A DNA stretch of 7,134 nt, from the NCBI GenBank assembly GCA_946478915.1, contig CAMLER010000255.1, positions 1 to 7,134 of the forward strand, read 5' to 3'. Source of the stretch: an uncultured Chryseolinea sp. (GTDB lineage Bacteria > Bacteroidota > Bacteroidia > Cytophagales > Cyclobacteriaceae). Both the position numbers and the translations under genes were made by a program. Positions within the stretch are counted from its first letter, which is position 1. The number at the start of each line of letters is the position of its first letter. This document shows positions 1 through 6,914 of this stretch, piece after piece. Under the pieces are notes generated by a model, which saw nothing but the letters and a program-made list of their open reading frames with translations, was not told where the DNA came from and did no database searches.

Positions 1-1070
1 GCGTGGATCTAAGAAATGGAGATTTTTATGGAGAGTTTCAATATTTGAAATCATTGATCGATTTCAGCGCCCGGTTTGACAGAAAAGGAATTCGTTGGCC
101 CGCGCCGCAGGAAGAAAATGCACCACAACGCAATCTTTATCACTACTCCCTTAACAAACTTGAAATCGGCGCATCTTTGCCGGTCTCCGACCGAATCAGG
201 TTCACGGTAAAGCCGTTCGCCGCATTGGCGCGCTCAGTAGATCTGACGGAAGAGGATTATCCGTCGGCACCACCCATTGTTGCCCCGGTGAACAATTTCT
301 ACGCGGGTGCGAAATCTGAAATCATTTATGATAATTCTGTTTCTACGGGCCTTAACCTAATAGAAGGTACCCGTGGAAAGATCTCATTCCAGCATTGGCA
401 GGGTTTGGAAAACAAAGAACTCAGCTTTAGCCAGGCTTCGATAGATGTAAGGCACTATCAAAAAATTTATAAAGAAATCGTTTTTGCCGTTCGCGGATTT
501 GCCGGAACATTTTTTGGCAACTCACCCAAAAAATATTTGCTGGGAGGAATGGATAATTGGTTTTTCAACGATACAAAAACAACCGGTACCACCAGTGAAG
601 GGGAGTTCAATCCCCTTGGTTACCCGGCGGAGACCCAGGACATTTTATTCGTAGAATTTGCAACCAGCCTTCGCGGATTTGACTACGCCAATATCTTTGG
701 AAATAGTGTAATACTCGGAAACGCTGAACTTAGGGTGCCGTTGATCAGGGCCTTGTCGAGTGGTCCAATTTCTTCAAACTTCCTTAGAAACATGCAGTTT
801 ATTGCTTTCTACGACATTGGAACAAGTTGGTCAGGCAAGCCTCCATTTAATTCTGAAAATAGCGTGAGCTATGAAGAGATCAACACAGGTCCTGACAAAC
901 ACTTCAACATAAAGCTGAAAAATTATCTTAACCCCTGGCTGTATAGTTACGGTGTGGGTATGCGCACGGTGATGCTGGGCTATTACATGAAATTTGATGT
1001 AGCGTGGCCTGTCGAGAATTATGAAGTTGCGGAACCGAGGTTGCATGTTACCCTCGGATTTGATTTCTGA
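1..1070 (+). CDS. C-terminal part of a TolB-propeller/Omp85-type outer-membrane beta-barrel protein (5' truncated)
   Basis: The reading frame is open at the left edge, so this is only the last 355 or so residues of a longer protein; the GTG at position 3 is unlikely to be the true start. The visible part is rich in alternating polar and aromatic/hydrophobic strands and ends in LGFDF, the terminal phenylalanine expected for a barrel inserted by the BAM machinery. An LLGGMDNWF segment (residues 179-187 of the visible part) and an SLRGF motif (222-226) match the conserved (V/L)RG(F/Y) region of the Omp85 barrel (surface antigen D15 family). The pattern LGGMDNWFFN, then FYDIGTSW, then NPWLYSYGVGMRT resembles the C-terminus of large Bacteroidetes proteins annotated as TolB-like or PD40 proteins, which carry an N-terminal beta-propeller. 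That propeller would lie upstream and is inferred, not seen. The protein should sit in the outer membrane; its function is unknown. The barrel assignment is fairly sure, the propeller fusion less so. Confidence 0.78.
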   Translation, partial: VDLRNGDFYGEFQYLKSLIDFSARFDRKGIRWPAPQEENAPQRNLYHYSLNKLEIGASLPVSDRIRFTVKPFAALARSVDLTEEDYPSAPPIVAPVNNFYAGAKSEIIYDNSVSTGLNLIEGTRGKISFQHWQGLENKELSFSQASIDVRHYQKIYKEIVFAVRGFAGTFFGNSPKKYLLGGMDNWFFNDTKTTGTTSEGEFNPLGYPAETQDILFVEFATSLRGFDYANIFGNSVILGNAELRVPLIRALSSGPISSNFLRNMQFIAFYDIGTSWSGKPPFNSENSVSYEEINTGPDKHFNIKLKNYLNPWLYSYGVGMRTVMLGYYMKFDVAWPVENYEVAEPRLHVTLGFDF

Positions 1071-1103
1071 CAACGGATACCTCCGGGTGTGTGAGTGCCA
1101 GTT

Positions 1104-1127
1104 TGCAAAATATGTTCGTATTTTGCA
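1104..1127. repeat. Perfect 9-bp inverted repeat upstream of yicC
   Basis: TGCAAAATA (1104-1112) and TATTTTGCA (1119-1127) are exact reverse complements separated by six bases. The repeat lies in the 84-base gap between the barrel gene and yicC, ending 27 bases before the yicC ATG. There is no T-run after it, so it is not a typical intrinsic terminator. It could be a transcript hairpin or a site for a dimeric regulator. The symmetry is seen directly; the role is unknown. Confidence 0.5.
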
Positions 1128-1154
1128 TCAGTCTCATAAACAAATCTATCATTC

Positions 1155-2033
1155 ATGCTGAAATCCATGACAGGCTTTGGTCAATGCACTCTGGACGATG
1201 GGAAGGTTCAGATTGCAGCTGAAATCAAGACGCTTAATTCAAAGTTTCTTGATCTGAATTTACGCCTGCCGAAGGTCTTCGCCGACAAAGAAATCGAGGT
1301 GCGAAATCTCGTTAGCGAAAAACTCGAGCGCGGAAAGGTCAATATCTCATTGGAGTACCAGCGTTATGGCGATGACCAAATCAAGCAATCCTATAATGAA
1401 AAACTATTTATTGCTTACTATAGTGAATTAAGAAGACTTGCCGACAAAGTGATAGCTCCTTATGACAAGCTATTCGAGATTGCCCTTGCATCACCCGAGG
1501 TGATCCAACTAAAGCTTAAGGAGACCAATACTGAAGAGGAATGGGATCAGGTGCGGTCATGTCTCGTTGATGCTTTAAACAAGTGCGATGAATTTCGAAG
1601 ATTGGAGGGAGAGGTACTGGAGAAGATGCTGAAATCCTGCTGCAGTGTAATTTATCAGGAACTAGAGAACGTTGCCGAACTTGACCCTAAAAGAGTGGAT
1701 AGAGTTCGTGGAAAATTGAAAGACAACGTGATTAATTTTTTTGGAGAGGAAGGTTATGATACAAATCGCCTCGAACAGGAAATTATTTTTTACATCGAGA
1801 AACTCGATATTAACGAAGAAAAGGTGCGACTAAAATCTCATCTTGACTACTTCATGACGGTCTTGAATGAGCGTCAGGGGAATGGGAAGAAACTGGGCTT
1901 TATTTCACAAGAGATAGGTCGCGAAATAAACACAATCGGATCTAAAGCCAGTGACGCAGAAATTCAAAAGCATGTTGTTGTAATGAAAGAAGAGCTTGAA
2001 AAGATCAAAGAACAATTAAACAATGTTGTTTGA
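1155..2033 (+). CDS. yicC: YicC/YloC-family endoribonuclease
   Basis: This is a complete 292-residue protein, the usual length for the family. It begins with MLKSMTGFG, carrying the near-invariant MTGFG start signature, followed by EIKTLNSKFLDLNLRLP (residues 23-39), typical of the YicC N-terminal domain. The C-terminal DUF1732 domain is clear: RLEQEIIFYIEKLDINEE (205-222), RLKSHLDYF (225-233) and QEIGREINTIGSKASD (252-267), then a helical tail ending in EKIKEQLNN. E. coli YicC and B. subtilis YloC act as cytoplasmic endoribonucleases on structured RNA, and YicC has been linked to small-RNA turnover. The ATG at 1155 is chosen because it gives the family N-terminus; the in-frame ATG at 1167 would begin directly at MTGFG. 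There is no Shine-Dalgarno sequence, as usual in Bacteroidetes. The next gene is convergent, so the gmk partner often found after yicC in this phylum is absent here. Confidence 0.93.
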   Translation: MLKSMTGFGQCTLDDGKVQIAAEIKTLNSKFLDLNLRLPKVFADKEIEVRNLVSEKLERGKVNISLEYQRYGDDQIKQSYNEKLFIAYYSELRRLADKVIAPYDKLFEIALASPEVIQLKLKETNTEEEWDQVRSCLVDALNKCDEFRRLEGEVLEKMLKSCCSVIYQELENVAELDPKRVDRVRGKLKDNVINFFGEEGYDTNRLEQEIIFYIEKLDINEEKVRLKSHLDYFMTVLNERQGNGKKLGFISQEIGREINTIGSKASDAEIQKHVVVMKEELEKIKEQLNNVV

Positions 2034-2060
2034 TTTCAGGCCCTGACGTTTCAAAGCAAC
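2025..2060. terminator. Imperfect inverted repeat across two convergent stop codons, possible bidirectional transcript end
   Basis: The outer arms are GTTGTTTGA (2025-2033) and TCAAAGCAAC (2051-2060), complementary with one bulged base. The core TCAGGCCCTGA (2036-2046) is also palindromic. The structure covers the yicC stop (2031-2033) and the stop of the opposing gene (2051-2053). It has internal loops and no adjacent T-run, so it is a weak terminator candidate. It is nonetheless the only candidate in this tight convergent junction. Confidence 0.35.
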
Positions 2061-3211
2061 TTCGCCAGCGTACTGATGTAGCGATCTGGAACTTCACCCT
2101 TCACTGCTGTTTGATAGTCGCTGTAACTACAAGGCACAATACTATTCCTGGAATATTTTTCCAATCCGCCCGCGTAGGGAATTTCCATCCACCATTTTTC
2201 ACTGAATTTGCTTTTGTAAAAAGCAATAACCTCCGGCTCAACTGGCATCGAAACTGAATACTTCATGAAGTCGTTGCTTCTGAAATTCTGTTCGTTCTTT
2301 CGGTTATAATACCCTTCAATGAAATACCAGATCATCGTTGCCAGCACAGCGGCAGTTTTCTTGTGAACATCATCGAAGGCCGGATTGTATTCGTAAAAGC
2401 CAATTGAACTTAATTTCTCATTTAGTCCAGCGTACCAACAGATTTGACATGCTTCTTCTCCGGTAAGACCGAAAGGTTGAGCATTGGCATTTCCCGGTGC
2501 GTCTGATGAACGGATCGCTGTAATATCAAATGCAAGCATGTCGGCATTCCGAACGGTCGGCTCAACTTCTTGCAGATTTGTACGTATCTCTCCAACCCGA
2601 AATGCCTCGAAGTAAAGTCGTTCTAAAATTCCTACTGCGTGTGGATCGATCAAATATGTTTGATATGCAAGGTGCGTATAGCTAAACAAGTAATTCGGTT
2701 CGTGCAGCAAAATTTTGTGTATATGGTGGCGACTTTCAGAGCTGTCTTTCTTCTCTTCGAGATCGAGGGTAGCATCAATGTTTAAAAAACTTACCAACTT
2801 CTCCAGTGTTTCGTATCCACAAAATTGGCCGTAGTCGAGGTCATGAGATCCGCCAATAATGACAGGAAGCACGTTATGCTCAAGCAGCATCCGGCAAACC
2901 TCACTGACACGAACATACGACTCGCTCACATCGTGTCCGATATTAAGATTGCCGAGATCTACGATTCTATAAGCTCCTGGACCTTTTTTCAAAGGATAAA
3001 GTTTTTTGCGGACCTCATCTGGTGCCGATGCTGTTCCTTTGTTGCTATCCGAGCCCCTTTCCTCGCCGATACCAAACATTGCGAGGTGAGCCCCCCGAAA
3101 GTCGGGCATCTTTTCGGTGAACGCATGAATACTTCTGTAGAAACTTGATGGAGAAGTTATTCCTGCATAAATGGATTCGTCGATCGGAGAAAAAAGAATA
3201 GTAAGGTCCAT
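2051..3211 (-). CDS. Arginase/formimidoylglutamase-family protein with an incomplete second metal site
   Basis: This 386-residue protein has the ureohydrolase (arginase-fold) landmarks in order: GGSHDLDYGQF (120-130), NIDATLDL (144-151), AFDITAIRSSDAPG (227-240) and YEYNP (273-277). In true arginases these positions read GGDHS, DAHxD, DVDxxDP and EVNP. Against human arginase I, the site-A ligands (His, Asp, Asp, Asp) align with H123, D146, D150 and D229, all kept. The two ligands specific to site B (a His and an Asp) are replaced by T148 and T231. E274 matches the substrate-guanidinium glutamate. Family members hydrolyse arginine, agmatine or formimidoylglutamate using two manganese ions. Bacteroidetes carry a divergent clade usually annotated formimidoylglutamase, and this looks like one of them. 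Catalysis is therefore doubtful, and a structural or binding role is possible. The long C-terminus with KWWMEIPY (339-346) fits that clade as I remember it. The ATG at 3211 gives a sensible start. The gene converges on yicC and diverges from the kinase. Confidence 0.85.
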   Translation of the reverse strand: MDLTILFSPIDESIYAGITSPSSFYRSIHAFTEKMPDFRGAHLAMFGIGEERGSDSNKGTASAPDEVRKKLYPLKKGPGAYRIVDLGNLNIGHDVSESYVRVSEVCRMLLEHNVLPVIIGGSHDLDYGQFCGYETLEKLVSFLNIDATLDLEEKKDSSESRHHIHKILLHEPNYLFSYTHLAYQTYLIDPHAVGILERLYFEAFRVGEIRTNLQEVEPTVRNADMLAFDITAIRSSDAPGNANAQPFGLTGEEACQICWYAGLNEKLSSIGFYEYNPAFDDVHKKTAAVLATMIWYFIEGYYNRKNEQNFRSNDFMKYSVSMPVEPEVIAFYKSKFSEKWWMEIPYAGGLEKYSRNSIVPCSYSDYQTAVKGEVPDRYISTLAKLL

Positions 3212-3263
3212 AAATTCAAAATCGAGTCAATATAACACAAAGAAGAAAGGGCAAAAAAAAGTG

Positions 3264-3299
3264 ATGGTTGCTTTTGATAACTGATCCCGTTCAACCCAT
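3264..3299. promoter_or_regulatory. Imperfect dyad in the divergent intergenic region
   Basis: ATGGTTG (3264-3270) and CAACCCAT (3292-3299) are complementary with one bulged base, and GAT (3276-3278) and ATC (3284-3286) add a short inner symmetry. The dyad sits between the divergent arginase-family gene and the kinase gene, where both promoters must lie. I found no convincing Bacteroidetes promoter (TTG, then TAnnTTTG) on either strand. The rest of 3212-3338 is A-rich and otherwise featureless. Whether it is an operator is speculative. Confidence 0.22.
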
Positions 3300-3338
3300 T
3301 AAAAAAGCAGAACAGCGTATCAATTTTTATGTCCCGTG

Positions 3339-5114
3339 ATGTCGCTGGATAGCCGCTCTCCGAAGTCGTATATTTATTTGATAATGAGTGGATTAATTTT
3401 CAATCGAAAATTGTGGGTTAAGGACAGTCTTGATGCGCGCATCATAATCGTGGCTATTCTATATTATTTGGCCGCGCTTCTGGGGTATTTTTTTGCTTTT
3501 GATAAGACGAATGCCCTTCCCGCCTGGCCACCATCCGGTATAGCTTTCGCGCTCATTATTATCCTGGGACGTCAGACGTGGCCAGGCATTGCTATCGGCT
3601 GCTTGGTTGCCAATATCATGGCATTCTGGAATGCTGGTGACATTCCAGCGCAGAAAATAATCCTGACAAGTAGCCTGATTGCTGTGTGCAATACTTTTGA
3701 AGCCTTAGCAGGCTACTATCTTGTTAAAAACTGGATCAAGTCTGACTTCCCGTTTCGCAGCACCAGGAATGCATTCAGATTTCTTTTCGTGTCAATGACC
3801 ATGTGCTTCCTCGCTGCATCAATCGCAACGTGGGGGCTATACATTAACAATCTAATCGAAGCTTCAAAAGTTCTCCGAACCGGTTTTTCCTGGTGGATCA
3901 GCAACGTAGTGGGCATACTTCTTTTTACACCGTTAATTCTCTCTCTAACGCAAAAAACAACGTTCAGAATACCCGCAAAGAAAATGACAGAGGTGGGAGT
4001 ATTAATTCTTACAATGTTCAGCATTTATTTGCTTATGCAGGTCGACATACTTTTCCCCGCGCTGCAGCGAGCTCTGCCATTTCTGGTGCTTCCCTTTCTG
4101 CTATGGCTTGCCTTTCGGTTCGATCTTATCGTGGCCATCAGTGGAATTCTGATAACATCACTGATTTCGATGCATTTCACCATACAGGGCCTGGGGCCTT
4201 TTAACCTGGGCGACCCCTACGATTCCATGTTATTGCTTCAGATATTTATTGGAGTGATGAGCATTTCGATTATCATTCTATCAGCCACTGTAAAGGAGCG
4301 ATTTGAAGTGCAAAATAAGTTGCTTGTGTTTAACGAGAACCTGGAAACCATGGTGCGCGAACGAACGAGCGCCCTCGAGGAAGAAATTGCAATCCGTAAA
4401 CGGGCAGAGGAAAAAATTCAGCGCACTAACCAGGAACTGTCAAAAAGGAACACCGAGCTTGACAATTTTGTATATAGTGTGTCGCATGATCTCAGGGCTC
4501 CTATTGCATCGGTACTTGGACTGGTAAACCTCGCCAAAAAGGACATCGATATCCACATGAAGGATATGTACCTGGATATGATTCAAAAGAGCTCCCTGCA
4601 ACAAGATGTCTTCATCAAGGAGATATTGGATCAATCCCGAAATTCCCGACTGGAAGTAAAGCGCGAAGAAATCATGTTTCAATCGTTAATCGAAGAAACC
4701 TTTACACAATTAAAATTTGCCACGAACGCTGTTCAGAATGTTGAAAAGGTCATCCTCGTCAATCAACATCAACCATTCTTCTCCGATCGTTGGCGCTTAA
4801 AGGTTATTCTTAATAATATTATTTCAAACGCGATCCGTTATCGAAATGGCCGCGATCCTGTCATCAAAGTCAACGTTGATATAAACGGAAATGCGGCAAC
4901 GGTTGCTATAGAAGACAACGGTAAGGGTATTGAAAGGGATCATTTGCCCAACGTTTACAAGATGTTTTACAGGGCCACCGATGACGGAGCCGGGTCGGGA
5001 CTTGGGTTGTACATAGTTAAAGAAGCAGTCGAAAAGCTGAATGGAAATATCAATATCGAATCGGAAGTCGGAAAAGGGACGCGAGTACAATTACAAATCC
5101 CAGCGCTTAATTAG
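3339..5114 (+). CDS. MASE1-domain membrane sensor histidine kinase
   Basis: Numbering here starts at the GTG at 3336, one codon before the chosen ATG. Residues 35-315 form a polytopic membrane domain of the MASE1 type. Its signatures are LPAWPPSGIAFALIIILG (61-78) and WWISNVVGILLFTPLIL (186-202), with about eight hydrophobic segments. A charged coiled coil (roughly 322-378) leads straight into a HisKA domain with SVSHDLRAP (381-389), so H384 is the phosphoacceptor. The HATPase_c domain shows the N box LNNIISNAIRY (492-502), DNGKGI (527-532) and GSGLGLYIV (553-561), so the kinase looks active. There is no PAS, GAF, HAMP or receiver domain, and sensing must come from the membrane part; MASE1 ligands are unknown. 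ATG 3339 is used because it directly follows the GTG; ATG 3384 (residue 17) would also keep every domain. No response regulator lies beside it in the window, so its partner is elsewhere. It autophosphorylates by family inference only. Confidence 0.92.
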   Translation: MSLDSRSPKSYIYLIMSGLIFNRKLWVKDSLDARIIIVAILYYLAALLGYFFAFDKTNALPAWPPSGIAFALIIILGRQTWPGIAIGCLVANIMAFWNAGDIPAQKIILTSSLIAVCNTFEALAGYYLVKNWIKSDFPFRSTRNAFRFLFVSMTMCFLAASIATWGLYINNLIEASKVLRTGFSWWISNVVGILLFTPLILSLTQKTTFRIPAKKMTEVGVLILTMFSIYLLMQVDILFPALQRALPFLVLPFLLWLAFRFDLIVAISGILITSLISMHFTIQGLGPFNLGDPYDSMLLLQIFIGVMSISIIILSATVKERFEVQNKLLVFNENLETMVRERTSALEEEIAIRKRAEEKIQRTNQELSKRNTELDNFVYSVSHDLRAPIASVLGLVNLAKKDIDIHMKDMYLDMIQKSSLQQDVFIKEILDQSRNSRLEVKREEIMFQSLIEETFTQLKFATNAVQNVEKVILVNQHQPFFSDRWRLKVILNNIISNAIRYRNGRDPVIKVNVDINGNAATVAIEDNGKGIERDHLPNVYKMFYRATDDGAGSGLGLYIVKEAVEKLNGNINIESEVGKGTRVQLQIPALN

Positions 5115-5148
5115 AAAAAAGCCGGCTCATTAAAGCCGGCTTCTTTGC
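5113..5148. terminator. Bidirectional intrinsic terminator
   Basis: AAGCCGGC (5119-5126) and GCCGGCTT (5135-5142) form a perfect 8-bp GC-rich stem with an 8-base loop. On the plus strand the stem is followed by CTTT, ending the kinase transcript right after its stop. On the minus strand it is followed by TTTTTTC, ending the transcript of the barrel gene whose stop is at 5162. Placement between two convergent stops makes this a confident call. Confidence 0.9.
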
Positions 5149-5161
5149 AAAATAACATTGC

Positions 5162-6271
5162 TTATCGTTGTAGTCTGTAAGAATAAGTGATGGACAACAA
5201 CCAATCGGCAAATGCGGCATCACCAATTTGATAGTTGCCAGTAATTTTTGTTCTTTCCTTGTCAATTGTATTTTGAACCCGGTTGCGATACATGGCGATC
5301 GGCACGCTTGCACTAAATGTGTGCTTTCCGGTTGTATACAAAGCGGAAGGTTCAAGGGACACTATATATCCAGGTCTTCTGAATCCTTCGCTCTTACCGA
5401 TAGCATCTTCGGAAGGGATTCCTTCATAGCGGCCGCCGAGTCCAATTTGAAATCCTTTCCATGTATACCGTACACCAGCTCTAAACACAAACTGATCGAC
5501 CACTGAGAATTCGTTTGAACGAAGAATGCCATTTGTAAGATTGTCACTTCTTAAAATACCATTGGTATTTCTTGGATTGAAAAGATAAAGTCCGGATGCA
5601 TATACACCAACGGAGTGGTTTATGTTATATGATAAATCAAACTCTGTAATAAATCCGAATCCGCCATCGCCAAGCTGGATTGACTGGTCAACTACCTTAT
5701 ACACAAGAGAGTCCTGACCTTCAGAGTCCTTCTTATGGAAATAATCTTTTGTCTCATAATTTCCGGTTGGCAACTTGAATCCCAGTCCAAGGGTAAGTCC
5801 AAACTTCTCTGTCTGTACTGCATTATAATATGCGCTTATTCTCATATCTCCAAGACCGCGTGCCTGCGTATGAAAGCGTGGATTTATTGTAGGATTGGAG
5901 GGAGTCGGATTTCCATAATGCTCATACAAAGAAGAGCGATCGATAATAAGATATGGGATCACTGTCGAGACAGACCAACGATTGCTCAGATTATAAGAAA
6001 CTCCAAGCAGAATCGAGTTATCATTATTAATAACTTCGGTTCCCATTTCAACGCGTTCTGTCTCCTCATGGCTACCTCTGAAATGCTTGTAGGAGCGGAA
6101 ATAGCGATAGTTCAAGGAAAATTGCCAGGACTTGCTTTGGATAGAGTCGGCACCCATCGACCAGGAAGACATGTTGCGAACGGCTACGCAGCCTTGAGCG
6201 TTCGAATCGAGGTTATACCCGATAATTAAAAACGCCAATAAAAGTAAGGAATAGTAAAAACGAGATTTCAT
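5162..6271 (-). CDS. Secreted outer-membrane beta-barrel protein, MetA-pathway phenol-degradation-like (PF13557-type) family
   Basis: This complete 369-residue protein starts with a signal peptide: MKSRF, a hydrophobic core LLLLAFLIIG, and a likely signal peptidase I cut after SNA (residue 25). The mature part is built of alternating amphipathic strands. Landmarks include SWQFSLNYRYFRSYKHF (48-64), a GLGDMRISAYYN segment (139-150), GFKLPTGNY (164-172) and FNPRNTNG (231-238). The GLGD and LPTG signatures fit the outer-membrane family labelled putative MetA-pathway of phenol degradation, often annotated simply as transporter; its real function is not established. The only cysteine in the protein is C28, three residues into the predicted mature chain. 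A seven-residue tandem repeat (TNGILRS) lies at 236-242 and 246-252. The chain ends in YSYRLQR, lacking the usual terminal aromatic residue. The gene follows a small membrane-protein gene on the same strand after about 100 bases, and ends at a strong terminator. No promoter could be recognised in 6272-6372. Confidence 0.75.
   Translation of the reverse strand: MKSRFYYSLLLLAFLIIGYNLDSNAQGCVAVRNMSSWSMGADSIQSKSWQFSLNYRYFRSYKHFRGSHEETERVEMGTEVINNDNSILLGVSYNLSNRWSVSTVIPYLIIDRSSLYEHYGNPTPSNPTINPRFHTQARGLGDMRISAYYNAVQTEKFGLTLGLGFKLPTGNYETKDYFHKKDSEGQDSLVYKVVDQSIQLGDGGFGFITEFDLSYNINHSVGVYASGLYLFNPRNTNGILRSDNLTNGILRSNEFSVVDQFVFRAGVRYTWKGFQIGLGGRYEGIPSEDAIGKSEGFRRPGYIVSLEPSALYTTGKHTFSASVPIAMYRNRVQNTIDKERTKITGNYQIGDAAFADWLLSITYSYRLQR
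5507..5566 (-). repeat. Tandem 10-residue repeat inside the barrel protein
   Basis: Residues 236-245 and 246-255 of the barrel protein both begin TNGILRS, a period of ten codons. At DNA level the last three codons of the shared block are ctt-cgt-tca in one copy and tta-aga-agt in the other, matching at only two of nine bases. The peptide is identical while the codons have diverged. It lies in a predicted extracellular loop or strand region. Confidence 0.6.
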
Positions 6272-6344
6272 AAGTAGTGTTTAGTGGATTAAATAGAGTT
6301 CCAGGCAGTTATACCCCGATCAGAGAAGGGGGAACATAGTGCCA

Positions 6345-6374
6345 GATAAATTTTTCCAAAAGGAAATTTTTATC
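6345..6374. repeat. AT-rich inverted repeat at the 3' end of the small membrane-protein gene
   Basis: GATAAATTTTTCC (6345-6357) and GGAAATTTTTATC (6362-6374) are complementary except for two central mismatches, with a 4-base loop. The repeat overlaps the first two bases of the stop-codon triplet (6373-6375) of the minus-strand gene. It could cap or partly terminate that transcript before the barrel gene. The stem is poor in GC and has no T-run after it on the minus strand, so this is a weak terminator candidate. Confidence 0.35.
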
Positions 6375-6888
6375 ATGCTAAACGAGGCGGCGGTGAGTCG
6401 ATCGGTATGCTGCGCTGGGTAATTCTCAGCGAATTTTCAGCGTACACAAAATCATATTTTAATTGCAAAAATTTCGAGGGCCGATATGATTTAGAGGCCG
6501 TGTAGTCTTTAAAAAGTTTGCCTAAATGGTCAATGGTTTTCTTAGCATCAGATGGAATATCACTGGAAAGATTCGTGTACTCATTTAGCCTTTGCTGAAT
6601 GCGTTTTTGCTCTGCATCCTTTACACAAACCATGAATATAGTGTCATTCTCAACTTTTTGCTTCACAAGATGGTAAAACTCGCCGCGATATTCCACTTCG
6701 CCCACTGTGCGTTCGTAGACTGGATTATGGATGGAATAGGGTAACGAGACTGGCAATGTAAGCACCACGACATCAGCTTCATTATAGGCGTCAGCGTCCA
6801 ATCGGTGCAACATATCCTTTTTTGCTCCCGATTTTAATGCCCAGAAGACAATATTATATCCTCCTATGTTGAAAAGGAATATTACCAA
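6373..6888 (-). CDS. Small single-pass membrane protein of unknown function
   Basis: From TTG 6888 the product is 171 residues, but the frame stays open to 6969, where a TAG (6970-6972) closes it. Translation of the extension gives LDLKRSAAIFF directly before VIFLFNIGG, so a positively charged N-terminus and the first half of a membrane helix lie upstream. The true start is therefore probably CTG 6921 or CTG 6915, giving about 180-182 residues. No ATG exists in any minus-strand frame between 6889 and 6972. After the helix come a polar region with ADVVVLTLPVSLPY (38-51 from TTG), an E/R-rich middle segment and a helical stretch near KKTIDHLGKLFKDY (116-129). No enzymatic motif is visible. It resembles unnamed membrane proteins I recall from Bacteroidetes. 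It lies about 70-100 bases after nqrF on the same strand and may be co-transcribed with it. Coding is likely; function is unknown. Confidence 0.72.
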   Translation of the reverse strand: MVIFLFNIGGYNIVFWALKSGAKKDMLHRLDADAYNEADVVVLTLPVSLPYSIHNPVYERTVGEVEYRGEFYHLVKQKVENDTIFMVCVKDAEQKRIQQRLNEYTNLSSDIPSDAKKTIDHLGKLFKDYTASKSYRPSKFLQLKYDFVYAENSLRITQRSIPIDSPPPRLA

Positions 6889-6914
6889 AAAGAATATGGC
6901 AGCTGATCTTTTCA

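Noticed and set aside
2825..3148. Open frame of 107 codons on the plus strand
   Set aside because: It is antisense to the arginase-family gene, and its product shows no domain or composition typical of a real protein.
3373..3380. Promoter-like TTTATTTG ahead of the ATG at 3384
   Set aside because: It deviates from TAnnTTTG, has no TTG at the proper distance upstream, and lies inside the probable kinase coding region.
5735..6229. Open frame of 164 codons on the plus strand
   Set aside because: It lies entirely antisense to the barrel gene, whose signal peptide and strand pattern are convincing; the plus-strand product has no recognisable features.
6250..6271. Barrel protein as a classical lipoprotein
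   Set aside because: The residues before C28 (S-N-A-Q-G) do not fit a normal lipobox, and the A-X-A-like SNA site fits signal peptidase I better.
6311..6336. CCCC...GGGG pairing in the barrel gene upstream region
   Set aside because: Only four complementary pairs are clear around a long loop, which is too weak to call a terminator or operator.
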